In this document: positions 26,101-34,084 of the stretch, piece after piece
Numbering within the stretch: the first letter of the stretch is position 1
How the letters are laid out: every line of letters begins with the position of its first letter
From: JAFNAG01 sp041501225
Lineage (GTDB): Bacteria; Acidobacteriota; UBA6911
DNA: 64,000 bases
Assembly (NCBI GenBank): GCA_041501225.1
Contig: JBGQNR010000001.1
Coordinates: 1 to 64,000 of the forward strand
Reading direction: 5' to 3'
Notes under the pieces: generated by a model
Databases searched by the model: none
What the model was told of the DNA's origin: nothing
Seen by the model: the letters and a program-made list of their open reading frames with translations, nothing else
Translations under genes and position numbers: made by a program

Positions 26101-27071
26101 AAGTTGCCTTCGCCCACCCGGCCTTGCACCTCCCGCAGCCGGAGCACGTCGCGCTCGACTTCGAACCATCCCGTCATCGAATGCGCAACCGAAGTCCGAT
26201 AACTTACGGTCTCGCCCTGGAACTTTCCCCCCAAATGGTATTCGCGGCCATTCACTCGGATGTCGGTGACGACGTTCACCTCCCCACGTGCATCCTTGAG
26301 AGCGGGAGTCAGGAGGATGGCATCTTCCCCGTTGAGAGTGCCTGTGGCATGCACGTCCAACGCCGGGGAGTTCCATGGACTAAGGCTGCCGCTGCCGCTG
26401 AAGGTGCTTTTATCCTCGCGCAGCTTGAAATCGACAATCTGCAGGCCGGTCGGCAGAACGTTCAGGTGCGCATCGAGGTCGTATACGAACTTGCGTCCCA
26501 ACCATAGAAGAGGGCTATTCCGGTAGGACACCTGTACATCGTAGCGCTGCGGATCGGGACGGTAGGCTATGTTGCATTCCAGAGCATCGAGCACCAAATC
26601 CAGGGGGATGCGGCGATTGTTGTACTCGACCCAGCTGTCTTTGACTGCAGCCCTGCGGGCAGCGACCGCCAGCGATCTGCGGATCACCGGCTCGATGTTC
26701 CAGGGCCCTCCCCCGGGTTGAGGCACGATCGTCATGTGCAGGCGGAGCAGATTCAGTTCCCCCAGCTCGATCTTCGGCCGCCAAAGCGCTGCCAGCCTGA
26801 AGGAACCTGTAGCCTCATCGACGGAAAGGGAGAGGCCCTTCGTGGAACCCACCTCGAGCTTCGACACTGAGAATCTGCCGCGCAAGATATCGAGCGAAAA
26901 CTGATCCATCGTTACGCGCAGACCGGTTGCCTGCTGGATCCGCGCGCTCAGCTCGCTGCGCACGCGCTCCTGGAAGCGAGCGGAGCGAAGATAGGTGAGC
27001 GCAGCGCCTGCAAAGGCGAGCAACACCAGCCCGAAAGCCGTGAGGATGATGGTTCGAGGTCGCAAGCTCAT
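23142..27071 (-). CDS. tamB: TamB-like translocation and assembly module protein
   Basis: A 1309-residue AsmA/TamB-family protein. The N-terminal membrane anchor (ILTAFGLVLLAFAGAALTYL) leads into a very long beta-strand-rich region of repetitive amphipathic strands, and the C-terminal DUF490/TamB domain is recognisable near GTVAEPFVTGRVTATDGSIFF and LLIMGKAGD. Such proteins span the periplasm as hydrophobic grooves moving lipids or helping insert outer-membrane proteins. The start overlaps the SurA-N-like stop by four bases, and an Omp85 gene lies just upstream, the expected TamA partner. Confidence 0.9.
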   Translation of the reverse strand: MSLRPRTIILTAFGLVLLAFAGAALTYLRSARFQERVRSELSARIQQATGLRVTMDQFSLDILRGRFSVSKLEVGSTKGLSLSVDEATGSFRLAALWRPKIELGELNLLRLHMTIVPQPGGGPWNIEPVIRRSLAVAARRAAVKDSWVEYNNRRIPLDLVLDALECNIAYRPDPQRYDVQVSYRNSPLLWLGRKFVYDLDAHLNVLPTGLQIVDFKLREDKSTFSGSGSLSPWNSPALDVHATGTLNGEDAILLTPALKDARGEVNVVTDIRVNGREYHLGGKFQGETVSYRTSVAHSMTGWFEVERDVLRLREVQGRVGEGNFQLEGEVQLKSSNQPPNHIKVAARSVMIRDGSGLIDLSYLALENTVDADVVLEWRQGKDDFSAEGSVYLYGIPDALPGAENKTALQGSTDFYYRKDAWYVKKASLSSPGTAVEVVGLDPVRHKVKVDTNRPAELFRMLRGFSASLRDLFTRRPDWEAISGRYHLDGEFYLRLPDGVDYRGLASVEKGRWRNYDIDSLSGTAFWNGSRLELHSMRLQKAEQAARGEFWIETAKEDANPDMFFEGTLSRISLASLGEFGADLKGQVTGVLNSPHLRVSYQQGSLQGEGRLEVNSGSLGEQPFDALNAAVQIKDKIFSITEGQIKSGSAIVRAMGSIDLDTRQMNLSASLKELPLAEIPGVKAKALPLEGRVTATGEISGTPDQPEVKGSIAVEGLRYAGLDLGNGTASLDLHGQVFTVAKIDFRSDLGAFQGDARIKVEPGYPGTAMLKFSDWDIKKIIAGNTPELFSGLTTKLYGSLLIEGPFADHAKLTYSEGKMSGASFTINKHEFRNDGEIRFSGDADKVIIERAVLVGEGSNLAFDQHGVIPFESDGKLDLRVTGKLNLGVMDHISYFPKVGISGSATLNVNVKGSRNTPEVIGNATLENTRVAYDDVGYQFSELQGNIIFSRDSIILNKVAGKLAAGSIVINGSAGLQNGKVNKINLQGTLQKARLRYPKDLVSTFDAELNLNGTSESLALSGNVSVLHAEYLRDFSLLEQILGGPSGGAGGQVSDSPFANISLNIPVHSRDDGLYIDNELARVHAGLRLVLRGTVAEPFVTGRVTATDGSIFFRGNRFDIVDGTIDFLDRNRINPMLNIRAEADVRSYRVRLDVHSPLEHLHSSGWIVTSDPPLPQVDILALLIMGKAGDTTDTGLENPRRQAEMTGLSAASIISEEMTGAVGKRVERIFGLSTFRVDPFLAGAENDPAGRVTISKRLASDLQVTFSRNLSSNKEQIVVIEYDVNRNLTIVATRDEDGQYGIDFKFRKRIR

Positions 27072-27742
27072 GGCCGCTTCTTCTTCCCCGTGGTTGCGGC
27101 GCCATCAAAATATTCGATGCGCGAATTGTTTTTGATGTTGTCCATCCATTGCAACCAGGCCTCGGTCTTTTTGTCCTCCTTCAAAAGGGCTTCGATCTTC
27201 GATGCCACTTCAGTCAGAGGAGGGGCGGCAATCCCTCTTGCTTTCAGGTCCGGGAGAAGCCTGAGACGGTAATAGGATTCCACTTCCTCCGGAGACACGG
27301 TCACAAACGGGCCAAAACGCAAGGTGATGAACTTTTCCGCCAGGACAATGGTCTTGACTCTTTCCGCCAATTCGTCGGGTTCCAGACCAAGCTGGCGGAA
27401 TAGTGCCGGCAGCCCACCGATCTCGGCATAGGATCTCTTGAGATCCTCGATCTTGGCTTGAACCACCTCATCGATCTGTGCCTGCGCAATCGAGTAGTTC
27501 TCCATCTCCTGACGGATCAATTCCTGATGGATGAGTTGTTCCAATTCCTCCTGCTCCGATTGCGCCTGCTTGTTCTGGCCCAGGTCGAGCACGGCATTGA
27601 GCGTGCGTGTCATCTGGAGATCCAACGTGGTAATCACCTTGCCGTTCACGGCAGCCAGCAAACGGTCGATCTCCTGGGCGGAGCAGACACCGGTTCCGAT
27701 CCAACAGGTGATCAGCATGGCTATCCGGCACAGTTTTTTCAT
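27068..27742 (-). CDS. SurA N-terminal-like periplasmic chaperone without PPIase domain
   Basis: About 224 residues: a signal peptide (IAMLITCWIGTGVCSAQ), then an N-terminal segment EIDRLLAAVNGKVITTLDLQ typical of SurA/parvulin-type chaperones (VNxxxIT..D), helical QELIRQEMENYSIAQAQIDE, and a short C-terminal helical part. The parvulin peptidyl-prolyl isomerase domain is absent. It probably chaperones outer-membrane proteins in the periplasm. It sits between the Omp85 and TamB genes, which supports this. A GTG six bases upstream of the ATG is an alternative start. Confidence 0.78.
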   Translation of the reverse strand: MKKLCRIAMLITCWIGTGVCSAQEIDRLLAAVNGKVITTLDLQMTRTLNAVLDLGQNKQAQSEQEELEQLIHQELIRQEMENYSIAQAQIDEVVQAKIEDLKRSYAEIGGLPALFRQLGLEPDELAERVKTIVLAEKFITLRFGPFVTVSPEEVESYYRLRLLPDLKARGIAAPPLTEVASKIEALLKEDKKTEAWLQWMDNIKNNSRIEYFDGAATTGKKKRP

Positions 27743-27751
27743 ATTCACGAC

Positions 27752-30622
27752 TCAGAAAGGCGGACCGAGAGTCAGGGAAAAATGCCCCTGCTTGTATCCG
27801 AGCGCCTTAAGATGCGCGGACAGGCTCAGATTGAAACCGTAGTTGAGGCGGATGGGGCCGAAGGGCGTCTTCAACCTCAAGCCGATTCCCACAGTGTGAC
27901 TGATGTCGGACCAGCGGACCGCGGTCAGATGGGTGAAAACGTTGCCGACATCATAAAAACCCGCGATTTCAAGCCAGTTCATCACCGGCACACCCAGCTC
28001 CTGGTTTGCGATCAGCAGCGCGTTGCCGCCGATGGGCTCGTTGTTTCGTCCGAGAGGTCCTGCCCTGTCGGTGGCGAAACCACGGAGGCTGGAGCTGCCG
28101 CCGGCGAAAAACCTCTCACTGATCGGGATCCTCTCGCCCACGGGGATATGGGTATCCCCGCCGATTGGAAGCAACAGACCCGCACGGAAGGAGGAGGCCA
28201 TCAACAGGGTTCCCAAGAGCTTCCGATAGTAGCTGTTCTGAGAAAAAAGTGACACATAGTAGCCGCTGCCGCCGTGATTCACCGTGAAACCCACATTCGT
28301 TGAGGTGAAAAAACCTTTCTGAGGATCAAGGTACCGGGCGTTGGTATCCGTGTAATTGTTCCGGGTGTCGTTCACATAGAATGCGGAGATGGTGGAAAGG
28401 TTGCGCGGGGCCTCCTCACGCAGGAGATCCGGCGTCACCTGCGACACGCGCACGTTGGTAAAACTGTAGCGCAGCATACCCCACGTGTGATCGTTGATCG
28501 GACGGCTGTACTGGTAGGACAGGTCCAAGCGTCGTTCCGTAAAACTGATTTGCTGTTTTTTGCCGCCGGAGAAAGTCAAATAGGAGTCGATCGGGAGAAA
28601 ACGGATTTGCGGCTGCTTGAAGCTGAGCAAGCCGGCCTGCTCAATTTTGCTGCCTCGCAGGCGGAGATCAACGCTCTGTCCCAATCCAAAAAGGTTCAAA
28701 TCGCTCAGCTCGAGAATCCCGCGCACTTTCTCCCGTTCCTGGTAACCCAGACCATAGCGCAAAGTGCGGGGCCTGGCTTCCTGCACGTGGACGATCACGT
28801 TCTGATAGGGAGCGCTGCTCTCAGGATTCTGGGGGTCCACCCGCACCAGGTCAAAAACGCCGGTGCTGTAAAGTGCCTGTTGTGTCTCCAGCATTTTGCC
28901 CAGACTGAGAGGCTCGTCCGGCTTTAACTTGATGCGTTTCTCGATCACCGATGCGCGCGTCCGATTTCTCCCGACGACCACGACGTTGTCGACGCTCGAC
29001 TGCTCCCCCTGTTGGATCTCAAAATTGACACTATAGCCGCTGTTGCCGTCGGAAGTCTCCCGGGGAATCACTGCAGGCTGCAGGAAGCCCGCATCGTTGA
29101 ACGCCGCCAAAATGATCTGCCGATCATGCTTCGTCAGAGCCGGCGAGTAGGGCTTGTCCTTTTTCAAATGCATCCTGGAGATGAGGGCGTTGGCGGCAGT
29201 CTGGTCCAATCCCAGCGTTGCCAGAGCTTCTGCGGGAAGCTGATGGTTGATCGTGACCGATGTGGCAAATGCCTGGCTGCCCTCGGAGCATTCGAATGTG
29301 AGCCGGACTCTCTCCCCGTTCTGATAAAACTCGGGCAATGGCACGATCGAGGCATGGAGATAGCCTGCGGACGCATAGAGCGACAGCAGGGATTCGACGT
29401 CAGAATCAAGCTTGGAGACACTATACGTCGACTTCTGCAGGATGGAGTCCATTCTGAAAACGCTGGACGCCAATCGTTCCCAGAAGCGGGAGGGCTGCAT
29501 CTGCATGGCCTTGAGAAGATCTGCGTCCACGAACGCCCGGTTGCCTCGGAATTGAACCTTACTTACCAGAACCCGGCGTCCCCTTTCGATCGAATAGTGA
29601 ACCAGGCGAACACCGGCGGGATCCGGGGCAGCCTCATCCGGAAGCGGGACGGCCGCTTCCGGGTAGCCACGTTCTTCGAGATATTCCCTGAGGTTGGCCG
29701 TTCCCTCCGCGACTAACTCCGGCCGCAACCCTCCGCCGGCCAGGATAGGCAGAAGGCGCCGCTGTTCTTCCTTCGGAATTTTAAATCCATCGAGCACTAT
29801 GCGCACCTGTCCGAAGTTGGCGATCGACAGATCAAGTGCGATCGAATGATCCCTGGCACGATAGGAGTCAGGATCGCCCTTCAGGTTCAGTTCGACGTCG
29901 AGAAAGCCTCGGCCGACAAGATTCTTTTTCAGCGCATCCAGCCGTTTCTGGAAGCGGTCGCGGCGATATTTGTGCTCTTCCGCCAATCCCAATCTCTCGC
30001 GGATCGAGGGAATAACATTCTGAGGCACACCGTGTACTGCCAGGGACCGGACGATTGCCTGTGGGCCCGGTTGGACTTCAAAGGAGGTATCGATGCGGGC
30101 GCTGTCCCCATCCCTGACCCAGTGCGCGACAACTACAGCTTCATAGAAGCCTTGCTCGATCATGAATCTCAGCACCAACTGCCGCGCTTCCTCCAGCTTC
30201 AAGAATGAAAAACGCTCGCCCACCGGCAGTCCAATCGCTTCAACCGCGGAACGGCCTCCAAGGTCCACGCCTTTCGAGATCTGAAAACGATTGAAGTAGG
30301 TGCTCAGCCGGAGATGAAACTGAAGGCGAATCTCGTCACCGTCGGGCTCTCCGGAGATAGAGATGTCTGAAACGCTTCCGGCATCGTAGAGGGCTTGGAT
30401 CGCGTTCTTTAGGCCGGTCTGAGTCAGTTTGTCATGGCCTGCCCTCAAGCCGATGATGCGGTCGTAGCGGGTGCGATCCAATGGGCGATGGGTATCGATC
30501 TCCAGAAATTCGATCGTGCGGATTGTCTTGCCAAACAGCTCGACTTTATTCTCGGCATCTGCCGCAACTGCCGAAAACAGGGCAAGGCTGACCGCAAGAA
30601 AGAAAAGGGCGCGAAGTCTCAT
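27752..30622 (-). CDS. Omp85-family outer membrane protein (BamA/TamA-like) with many POTRA domains
   Basis: A 956-residue protein. The signal peptide (LRALFFLAVSLALFSAVAADA) is followed by at least five POTRA-like beta-alpha-alpha-beta modules, each with a conserved helix-turn such as VEAIGLPVGERFSFLKLEEA and GNRAFVDADLLKAMQ. From about 620 a 16-strand beta barrel follows, with the lid-lock motif near RFFAGGSSSLRGF and a terminal strand ending in aromatic Phe. It inserts or helps fold outer-membrane proteins. Placement next to tamB favours a TamA-like role, while the POTRA count is more BamA-like. Its start overlaps ychF by four bases. Confidence 0.9.
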   Translation of the reverse strand: MRLRALFFLAVSLALFSAVAADAENKVELFGKTIRTIEFLEIDTHRPLDRTRYDRIIGLRAGHDKLTQTGLKNAIQALYDAGSVSDISISGEPDGDEIRLQFHLRLSTYFNRFQISKGVDLGGRSAVEAIGLPVGERFSFLKLEEARQLVLRFMIEQGFYEAVVVAHWVRDGDSARIDTSFEVQPGPQAIVRSLAVHGVPQNVIPSIRERLGLAEEHKYRRDRFQKRLDALKKNLVGRGFLDVELNLKGDPDSYRARDHSIALDLSIANFGQVRIVLDGFKIPKEEQRRLLPILAGGGLRPELVAEGTANLREYLEERGYPEAAVPLPDEAAPDPAGVRLVHYSIERGRRVLVSKVQFRGNRAFVDADLLKAMQMQPSRFWERLASSVFRMDSILQKSTYSVSKLDSDVESLLSLYASAGYLHASIVPLPEFYQNGERVRLTFECSEGSQAFATSVTINHQLPAEALATLGLDQTAANALISRMHLKKDKPYSPALTKHDRQIILAAFNDAGFLQPAVIPRETSDGNSGYSVNFEIQQGEQSSVDNVVVVGRNRTRASVIEKRIKLKPDEPLSLGKMLETQQALYSTGVFDLVRVDPQNPESSAPYQNVIVHVQEARPRTLRYGLGYQEREKVRGILELSDLNLFGLGQSVDLRLRGSKIEQAGLLSFKQPQIRFLPIDSYLTFSGGKKQQISFTERRLDLSYQYSRPINDHTWGMLRYSFTNVRVSQVTPDLLREEAPRNLSTISAFYVNDTRNNYTDTNARYLDPQKGFFTSTNVGFTVNHGGSGYYVSLFSQNSYYRKLLGTLLMASSFRAGLLLPIGGDTHIPVGERIPISERFFAGGSSSLRGFATDRAGPLGRNNEPIGGNALLIANQELGVPVMNWLEIAGFYDVGNVFTHLTAVRWSDISHTVGIGLRLKTPFGPIRLNYGFNLSLSAHLKALGYKQGHFSLTLGPPF

Positions 30623-31722
30623 ACGTTAAATCGAAATAGGATCACATCGCCTTCCTGGACAAGATATTCTTTGCCTTCCAAACGGAGCACACCCTTGTTC
30701 CTGGCTGCAGGAAATGAGCCCAGCTGTATCATATCATCATAGGCGACGACTTCCGCTTTGATGAATCCCCGCTCGAAATCACTGTGGATCACCCCGGCGG
30801 CCTGTTGCGCTGTCGTGTTTCCCGGGATGGTCCAGGCACGAACTTCGGGATCGCCGGCAGTGTAGAAAGACTGCAAACCCAGCAGAGAATAGGATTCCCT
30901 TATAATCCGAGCCAGCCCGCTGGCCTGGAGTCCAAGATCCTCCATGAACAGGCGCGCATCCTCCTCCGGCAATGCCGCAATTTCGGCCTCGATTTTCCCA
31001 CAAACAGCCGTGATGCCGACACTTTTTTGCGCCGCCTGCCGCTCGAGACCGAACTCCTGAACCGCCCGCGGGATCTTGGCTATGCCCTGGTCGCCCAGGT
31101 TGAGAACCAGCAGCATGGGTTTGGCCGAAAGAAAGGTAAATCCCCTGACTCTCTTCTCCTCTTCCTCCGTCAGGGTCAGATTGCGCAAAGGCTGCTCCTG
31201 CTCCAATGCCGCCTTGAAGCGCTCGAGTACCGCATTTTCCAGTTCCAGTTCCGGGGTCTTCGCTTTTTTGAGATCTTTCGACAGTCGTTCGAGCCGCTTC
31301 TCGATTATGGCGAGGTCTGAAAAAATCATTTCCAGCTCAAAGAGCCCGATGTCTCGCCGCGGATCAATGCTTCCCTCGGAGTGAGGAATATTCTCATCTA
31401 TATATGCACGCACCACCTGGACCAGAGCATCGACGTTTTTGAGGTTCGTGAGGTAGCTGCTCATTTCGCGCGAATCAACGGCTTTACCTTCGCCTCGCGC
31501 CAATCCCGGCAAATCGACATACTCCACTGTGGCGAAGGTGACTTTTTTCGGCTTAAAAATCTCAGCCAGGCGCTCCAATTTCGGGTCGGGAACCTGGGCC
31601 ACCCCGATGTGGGCCTCGCCTTTGCCTCCGCCCCAGGAAGAGGTGTCCACATGGCCATGGGTCAATAGATTAAAAATCGTGCTTTTCCCTACCAGGGGCA
31701 GACCAACGATTCCTACCTTCAC
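30619..31722 (-). CDS. ychF: Ribosome-binding ATPase YchF
   Basis: A 367-residue Obg-related P-loop NTPase that prefers ATP. The Walker A motif reads GLPLVGKST (family usual is GLPNVGKST), with the DLPGLARGEGK-like switch and the C-terminal TGS domain (FYTAGDPEVRAWTIPGNTTA, IHSDFERGFIKAEVV). It starts with GTG at 31722 after GGAGG with a seven-base spacer. It heads the ychF-Omp85-SurA-tamB transcription unit. Confidence 0.96.
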   Translation of the reverse strand: MKVGIVGLPLVGKSTIFNLLTHGHVDTSSWGGGKGEAHIGVAQVPDPKLERLAEIFKPKKVTFATVEYVDLPGLARGEGKAVDSREMSSYLTNLKNVDALVQVVRAYIDENIPHSEGSIDPRRDIGLFELEMIFSDLAIIEKRLERLSKDLKKAKTPELELENAVLERFKAALEQEQPLRNLTLTEEEEKRVRGFTFLSAKPMLLVLNLGDQGIAKIPRAVQEFGLERQAAQKSVGITAVCGKIEAEIAALPEEDARLFMEDLGLQASGLARIIRESYSLLGLQSFYTAGDPEVRAWTIPGNTTAQQAAGVIHSDFERGFIKAEVVAYDDMIQLGSFPAARNKGVLRLEGKEYLVQEGDVILFRFNV

Positions 31723-32019
31723 TCGATATCCTCCAAATTGAAATAGATAAATATGTTAGCACACGAAACAGAGCGACAGGATACGCATTTCCCCGAATTC
31801 TCTCCCCGCGAGGAACCCTGAAATCAAGCTAGCATTGGATACGTCAGCCGCACTTACCTGTGTGCCTATGTGAGCACCGGCCACGATCCAAATTCTGCAA
31901 TTATTACATTTCAGGCCCCACCTGGGGAGACGGTCCCGGAACCTGAGACCTCCATGGCTGGAAAAGGGAGAATCTCAGCACACTTTTTCTACGAAAGTGC
32001 AAATAGTTGCACTATTTAC
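31723..32019. other. Divergent intergenic region between ychF and the mraZ promoter
   Basis: About 300 bases. On the left is an AT-rich segment (near 31740-31760) that may hold the ychF promoter. A short plus-strand frame at 31870-32073 would run through the mraZ promoter and is not supported. No hairpin or RNA gene was recognised. Confidence 0.45.
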
Positions 32020-32048
32020 TTGACAGAAATTTCAGGCAGATCTACATT
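32020..32048 (+). promoter_or_regulatory. sigma70-type promoter of the dcw cluster
   Basis: Perfect -35 TTGACA (32020-32025), 17-base spacer, -10 TACATT (32043-32048). It lies just upstream of the MraZ-box repeats and about 110 bases before mraZ. No other promoter of this quality was noticed inside the cluster. Confidence 0.87.
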
Positions 32049-32053
32049 CTGCG

Positions 32054-32088
32054 TGTGGTCTAAAGTGGTCTAAAGTGGTAGACAGGGT
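32054..32088 (+). promoter_or_regulatory. Predicted MraZ box: 10-bp direct repeats
   Basis: Three direct repeats with core GTGGT at exactly 10-base spacing (32054, 32064, 32074), the second and third preceded by TAAA, plus a degraded fourth (GGGTT). Direct repeats of GTGG-type words every 10 bases near the mraZ promoter are the known operator form of MraZ, which autoregulates the dcw operon. Being just downstream of the -10 box, occupancy would block transcription. Confidence 0.78.
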
Positions 32089-32159
32089 TCACAATAAACC
32101 TACTTTCCCCGTTTTAAGCGTTCTTTCCGAAAGTTCAACGTTGCAGTGGTCGAGGGCCC

Positions 32160-32600
32160 ATGCTCTGGGGAAGTTGTCCTGCGAAGATTGATGATAAGTT
32201 CCGCTTGAAGATTCCGGCCAAGTTCCGCCGTGACCTACCCGAGACGGAAGACAACACATACTTCGTCACCAGCGACGACGGCAAATGTGCCCAAATCTAC
32301 CCTATTTTTGTTTGGGAGCAGATCGCTCAAAAACTCCAGTCAGCACCTCGCATGGTTCCAGCAAAGCTTAAGCTGCTGAAGTTCACCAGCTACTACGGCA
32401 TGCTTTCGCAAATGGACCCGCAGGGGCGGATTCTCATACCTCAAACCCTTCGGGAAGACGCCAAGATCTCCGGCGATGTCATCGTAATGGCAAAGAACGA
32501 TCACCTGGAAGTATGGAACAACGAAACCATTCGTCAGAGCATGAAGGAAGAGCCTCTCACGGACGTCGATCGGGAGAAACTGGCGGAGCAAGGGATCTGA
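32160..32600 (+). CDS. mraZ: Transcriptional regulator MraZ
   Basis: A 146-residue AbrB-fold DNA-binding protein with two SpoVT/AbrB-like repeats: AKIDDKFRLKIPAKFRRDLP near the N terminus and SQMDPQGRILIPQTLREDA in the middle. MraZ forms ring-shaped oligomers that bind the direct repeats upstream of its own gene and tune the whole division and cell-wall cluster. It is the first gene of that cluster, and the operator repeats lie upstream. Confidence 0.95.
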   Translation: MLWGSCPAKIDDKFRLKIPAKFRRDLPETEDNTYFVTSDDGKCAQIYPIFVWEQIAQKLQSAPRMVPAKLKLLKFTSYYGMLSQMDPQGRILIPQTLREDAKISGDVIVMAKNDHLEVWNNETIRQSMKEEPLTDVDREKLAEQGI

Positions 32601-32619
32601 GGTCAAAGCGGGGAGAGGC

Positions 32620-33603
32620 ATGGTAAGGGCGGTCTGGCAGTCCGGCATGACAACCAACGAACCGAACAATTTCGTACTTGAACACCTGCCCGTGATGCGG
32701 GAGGAGGTGCTGCAACTGCTTCAGTGCCGGCCGGGCGGCATCTATGTGGATGCGACCTTGGGACTGGGAGGTCACGCCTGGGCGATTCTCGAGAAAATTC
32801 AACCCAGCGGGCTGTTGATCGGTCTGGATCGCGACAAAGAATCGCTGGAGAAGGCCAGGCATCACCTGCAGCCGTACTCAGGCAGCACGCGTTTGTTGCA
32901 CGAAAATTTCAAAAACCTCCCCCTGGTTCTGAACCATCTCGGCATCGGGCCGATCAACGGCGTCCTGGTGGACCTGGGCGTCTCTTCCTACCAGCTCTTG
33001 CTGCCGGAACGCGGATTCAGCTTCCAGAGCGAAGCTTCCCTCGATATGCGCATGGACCGAAGCCAGCGCCTCACGGCGGCAGATCTGGTCAATGACCTGC
33101 CCGAGGAGCAACTTGCTTCCATCATCTACCGCCACGGGGAGGAGAGGTTCTCGCGCCGGATTGCGGCCGCCATTGTGGCGTCCCGCGAGGGAACTCGCAT
33201 CGCGCGCTGTTCACAACTGGCTGAGATTGTCAGCCGTGCCATCAAAAACAAGGGTTCGCGCACAATTCACCCTGCGACGCGGACTTTCCAGGCGCTGCGT
33301 ATTGCGGTCAACCAGGAACTCGAGGGCCTGGAGGAGTTTTTTGCCAACGCGCTTTCATTTTTAACGCCCGGTGGCAGGCTGGCCGCCATTGCGTTCCATT
33401 CTTTAGAAGACCGAATCGTAAAGAGAACTTTCCGAATGTTGTCCGGCGCCTGCGTCTGCGAGCGTCCTCCAGATCTGTGCATCTGCCCGCGGCAGGTGCG
33501 CGCCCGGATCGTGACTCCTCGCCCTCTGACCCCTGGGGACGCCGAGCTAACAATCAATCCACGTGCCCGCAGCGCAAAGCTGAGGGCGCTGGAGTGCGTT
33601 TAA
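32620..33603 (+). CDS. rsmH: 16S rRNA (cytosine1402-N4)-methyltransferase
   Basis: A 327-residue SAM-dependent methyltransferase (MraW). Motifs are HLPVMREEVLQLL, the SAM-binding DATLGLGGHAWAIL, DLGVSSYQLLLPERGFSF, and FHSLEDRIVKRTF near the C terminus. It methylates C1402 in the ribosomal decoding centre. The ATG at 32620 has GGGGAGAGG upstream. An internal ATG at 32647 is less well supported. Confidence 0.96.
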   Translation: MVRAVWQSGMTTNEPNNFVLEHLPVMREEVLQLLQCRPGGIYVDATLGLGGHAWAILEKIQPSGLLIGLDRDKESLEKARHHLQPYSGSTRLLHENFKNLPLVLNHLGIGPINGVLVDLGVSSYQLLLPERGFSFQSEASLDMRMDRSQRLTAADLVNDLPEEQLASIIYRHGEERFSRRIAAAIVASREGTRIARCSQLAEIVSRAIKNKGSRTIHPATRTFQALRIAVNQELEGLEEFFANALSFLTPGGRLAAIAFHSLEDRIVKRTFRMLSGACVCERPPDLCICPRQVRARIVTPRPLTPGDAELTINPRARSAKLRALECV

Positions 33604-33658
33604 TCCGAAGCTTTGTTTTCACTAAAAAAGCTCCTCAAGAGCCGAGGCGGCCGCAACC

Positions 33659-34084
33659 ATGATGAATGATTGGTCCGTAGGAGTTGAATCTCGAAATTAC
33701 CGGATTGCACACAGACCCGATTCCCGCAGCCTCGCGGATCTCCTGGCGAGCATGCTCTGCCTCTTAATAATCGCGGGCGCTCTGACCGGCTATGTTTGGA
33801 CTCGTTGCCGGATCGTCGCGCTGGGTTATGAAGTGCAGAAGTGCAAAGACATCGAGCAGACACTGGCGCGCAGAGAGAGCATCCTGATTCTAGAGGAGGA
33901 AACTCTGAAAAGCCCCGACCGCATCGATCGCATTGCACGGAATGAACTGGCTATGGAGCCGCTGGGTCCCTATCAGCGCATCGCGGCGAGATTCAGCGAG
34001 ATCGATGCACATCCTGCCACTCTGGCCTTGGTCAATACGCCCCCTGCGAGCGTTCCGCCAAGGAGATCCTCTGCGAATAACTGA
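33659..34084 (+). CDS. ftsL: Cell division protein FtsL
   Basis: A 141-residue bitopic protein: a short cytoplasmic N terminus, one membrane helix (about LADLLASMLCLLIIAGALTG), then a periplasmic coiled-coil (KCKDIEQTLARRESILILEEE) and the RIDRIARNELAM segment common to FtsL. FtsL forms a complex with FtsB and FtsQ and activates FtsW-FtsI. Identification rests on topology and location between rsmH and ftsI, because the sequence is poorly conserved. It overlaps ftsI by one base (TGATG). Confidence 0.85.
   Translation: MMNDWSVGVESRNYRIAHRPDSRSLADLLASMLCLLIIAGALTGYVWTRCRIVALGYEVQKCKDIEQTLARRESILILEEETLKSPDRIDRIARNELAMEPLGPYQRIAARFSEIDAHPATLALVNTPPASVPPRRSSANN

Noticed and set aside
32054..32088. 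CRISPR-like short direct repeats
   Set aside because: Unit length is 10 bp with no spacers and no cas genes; the location fits an MraZ operator instead.
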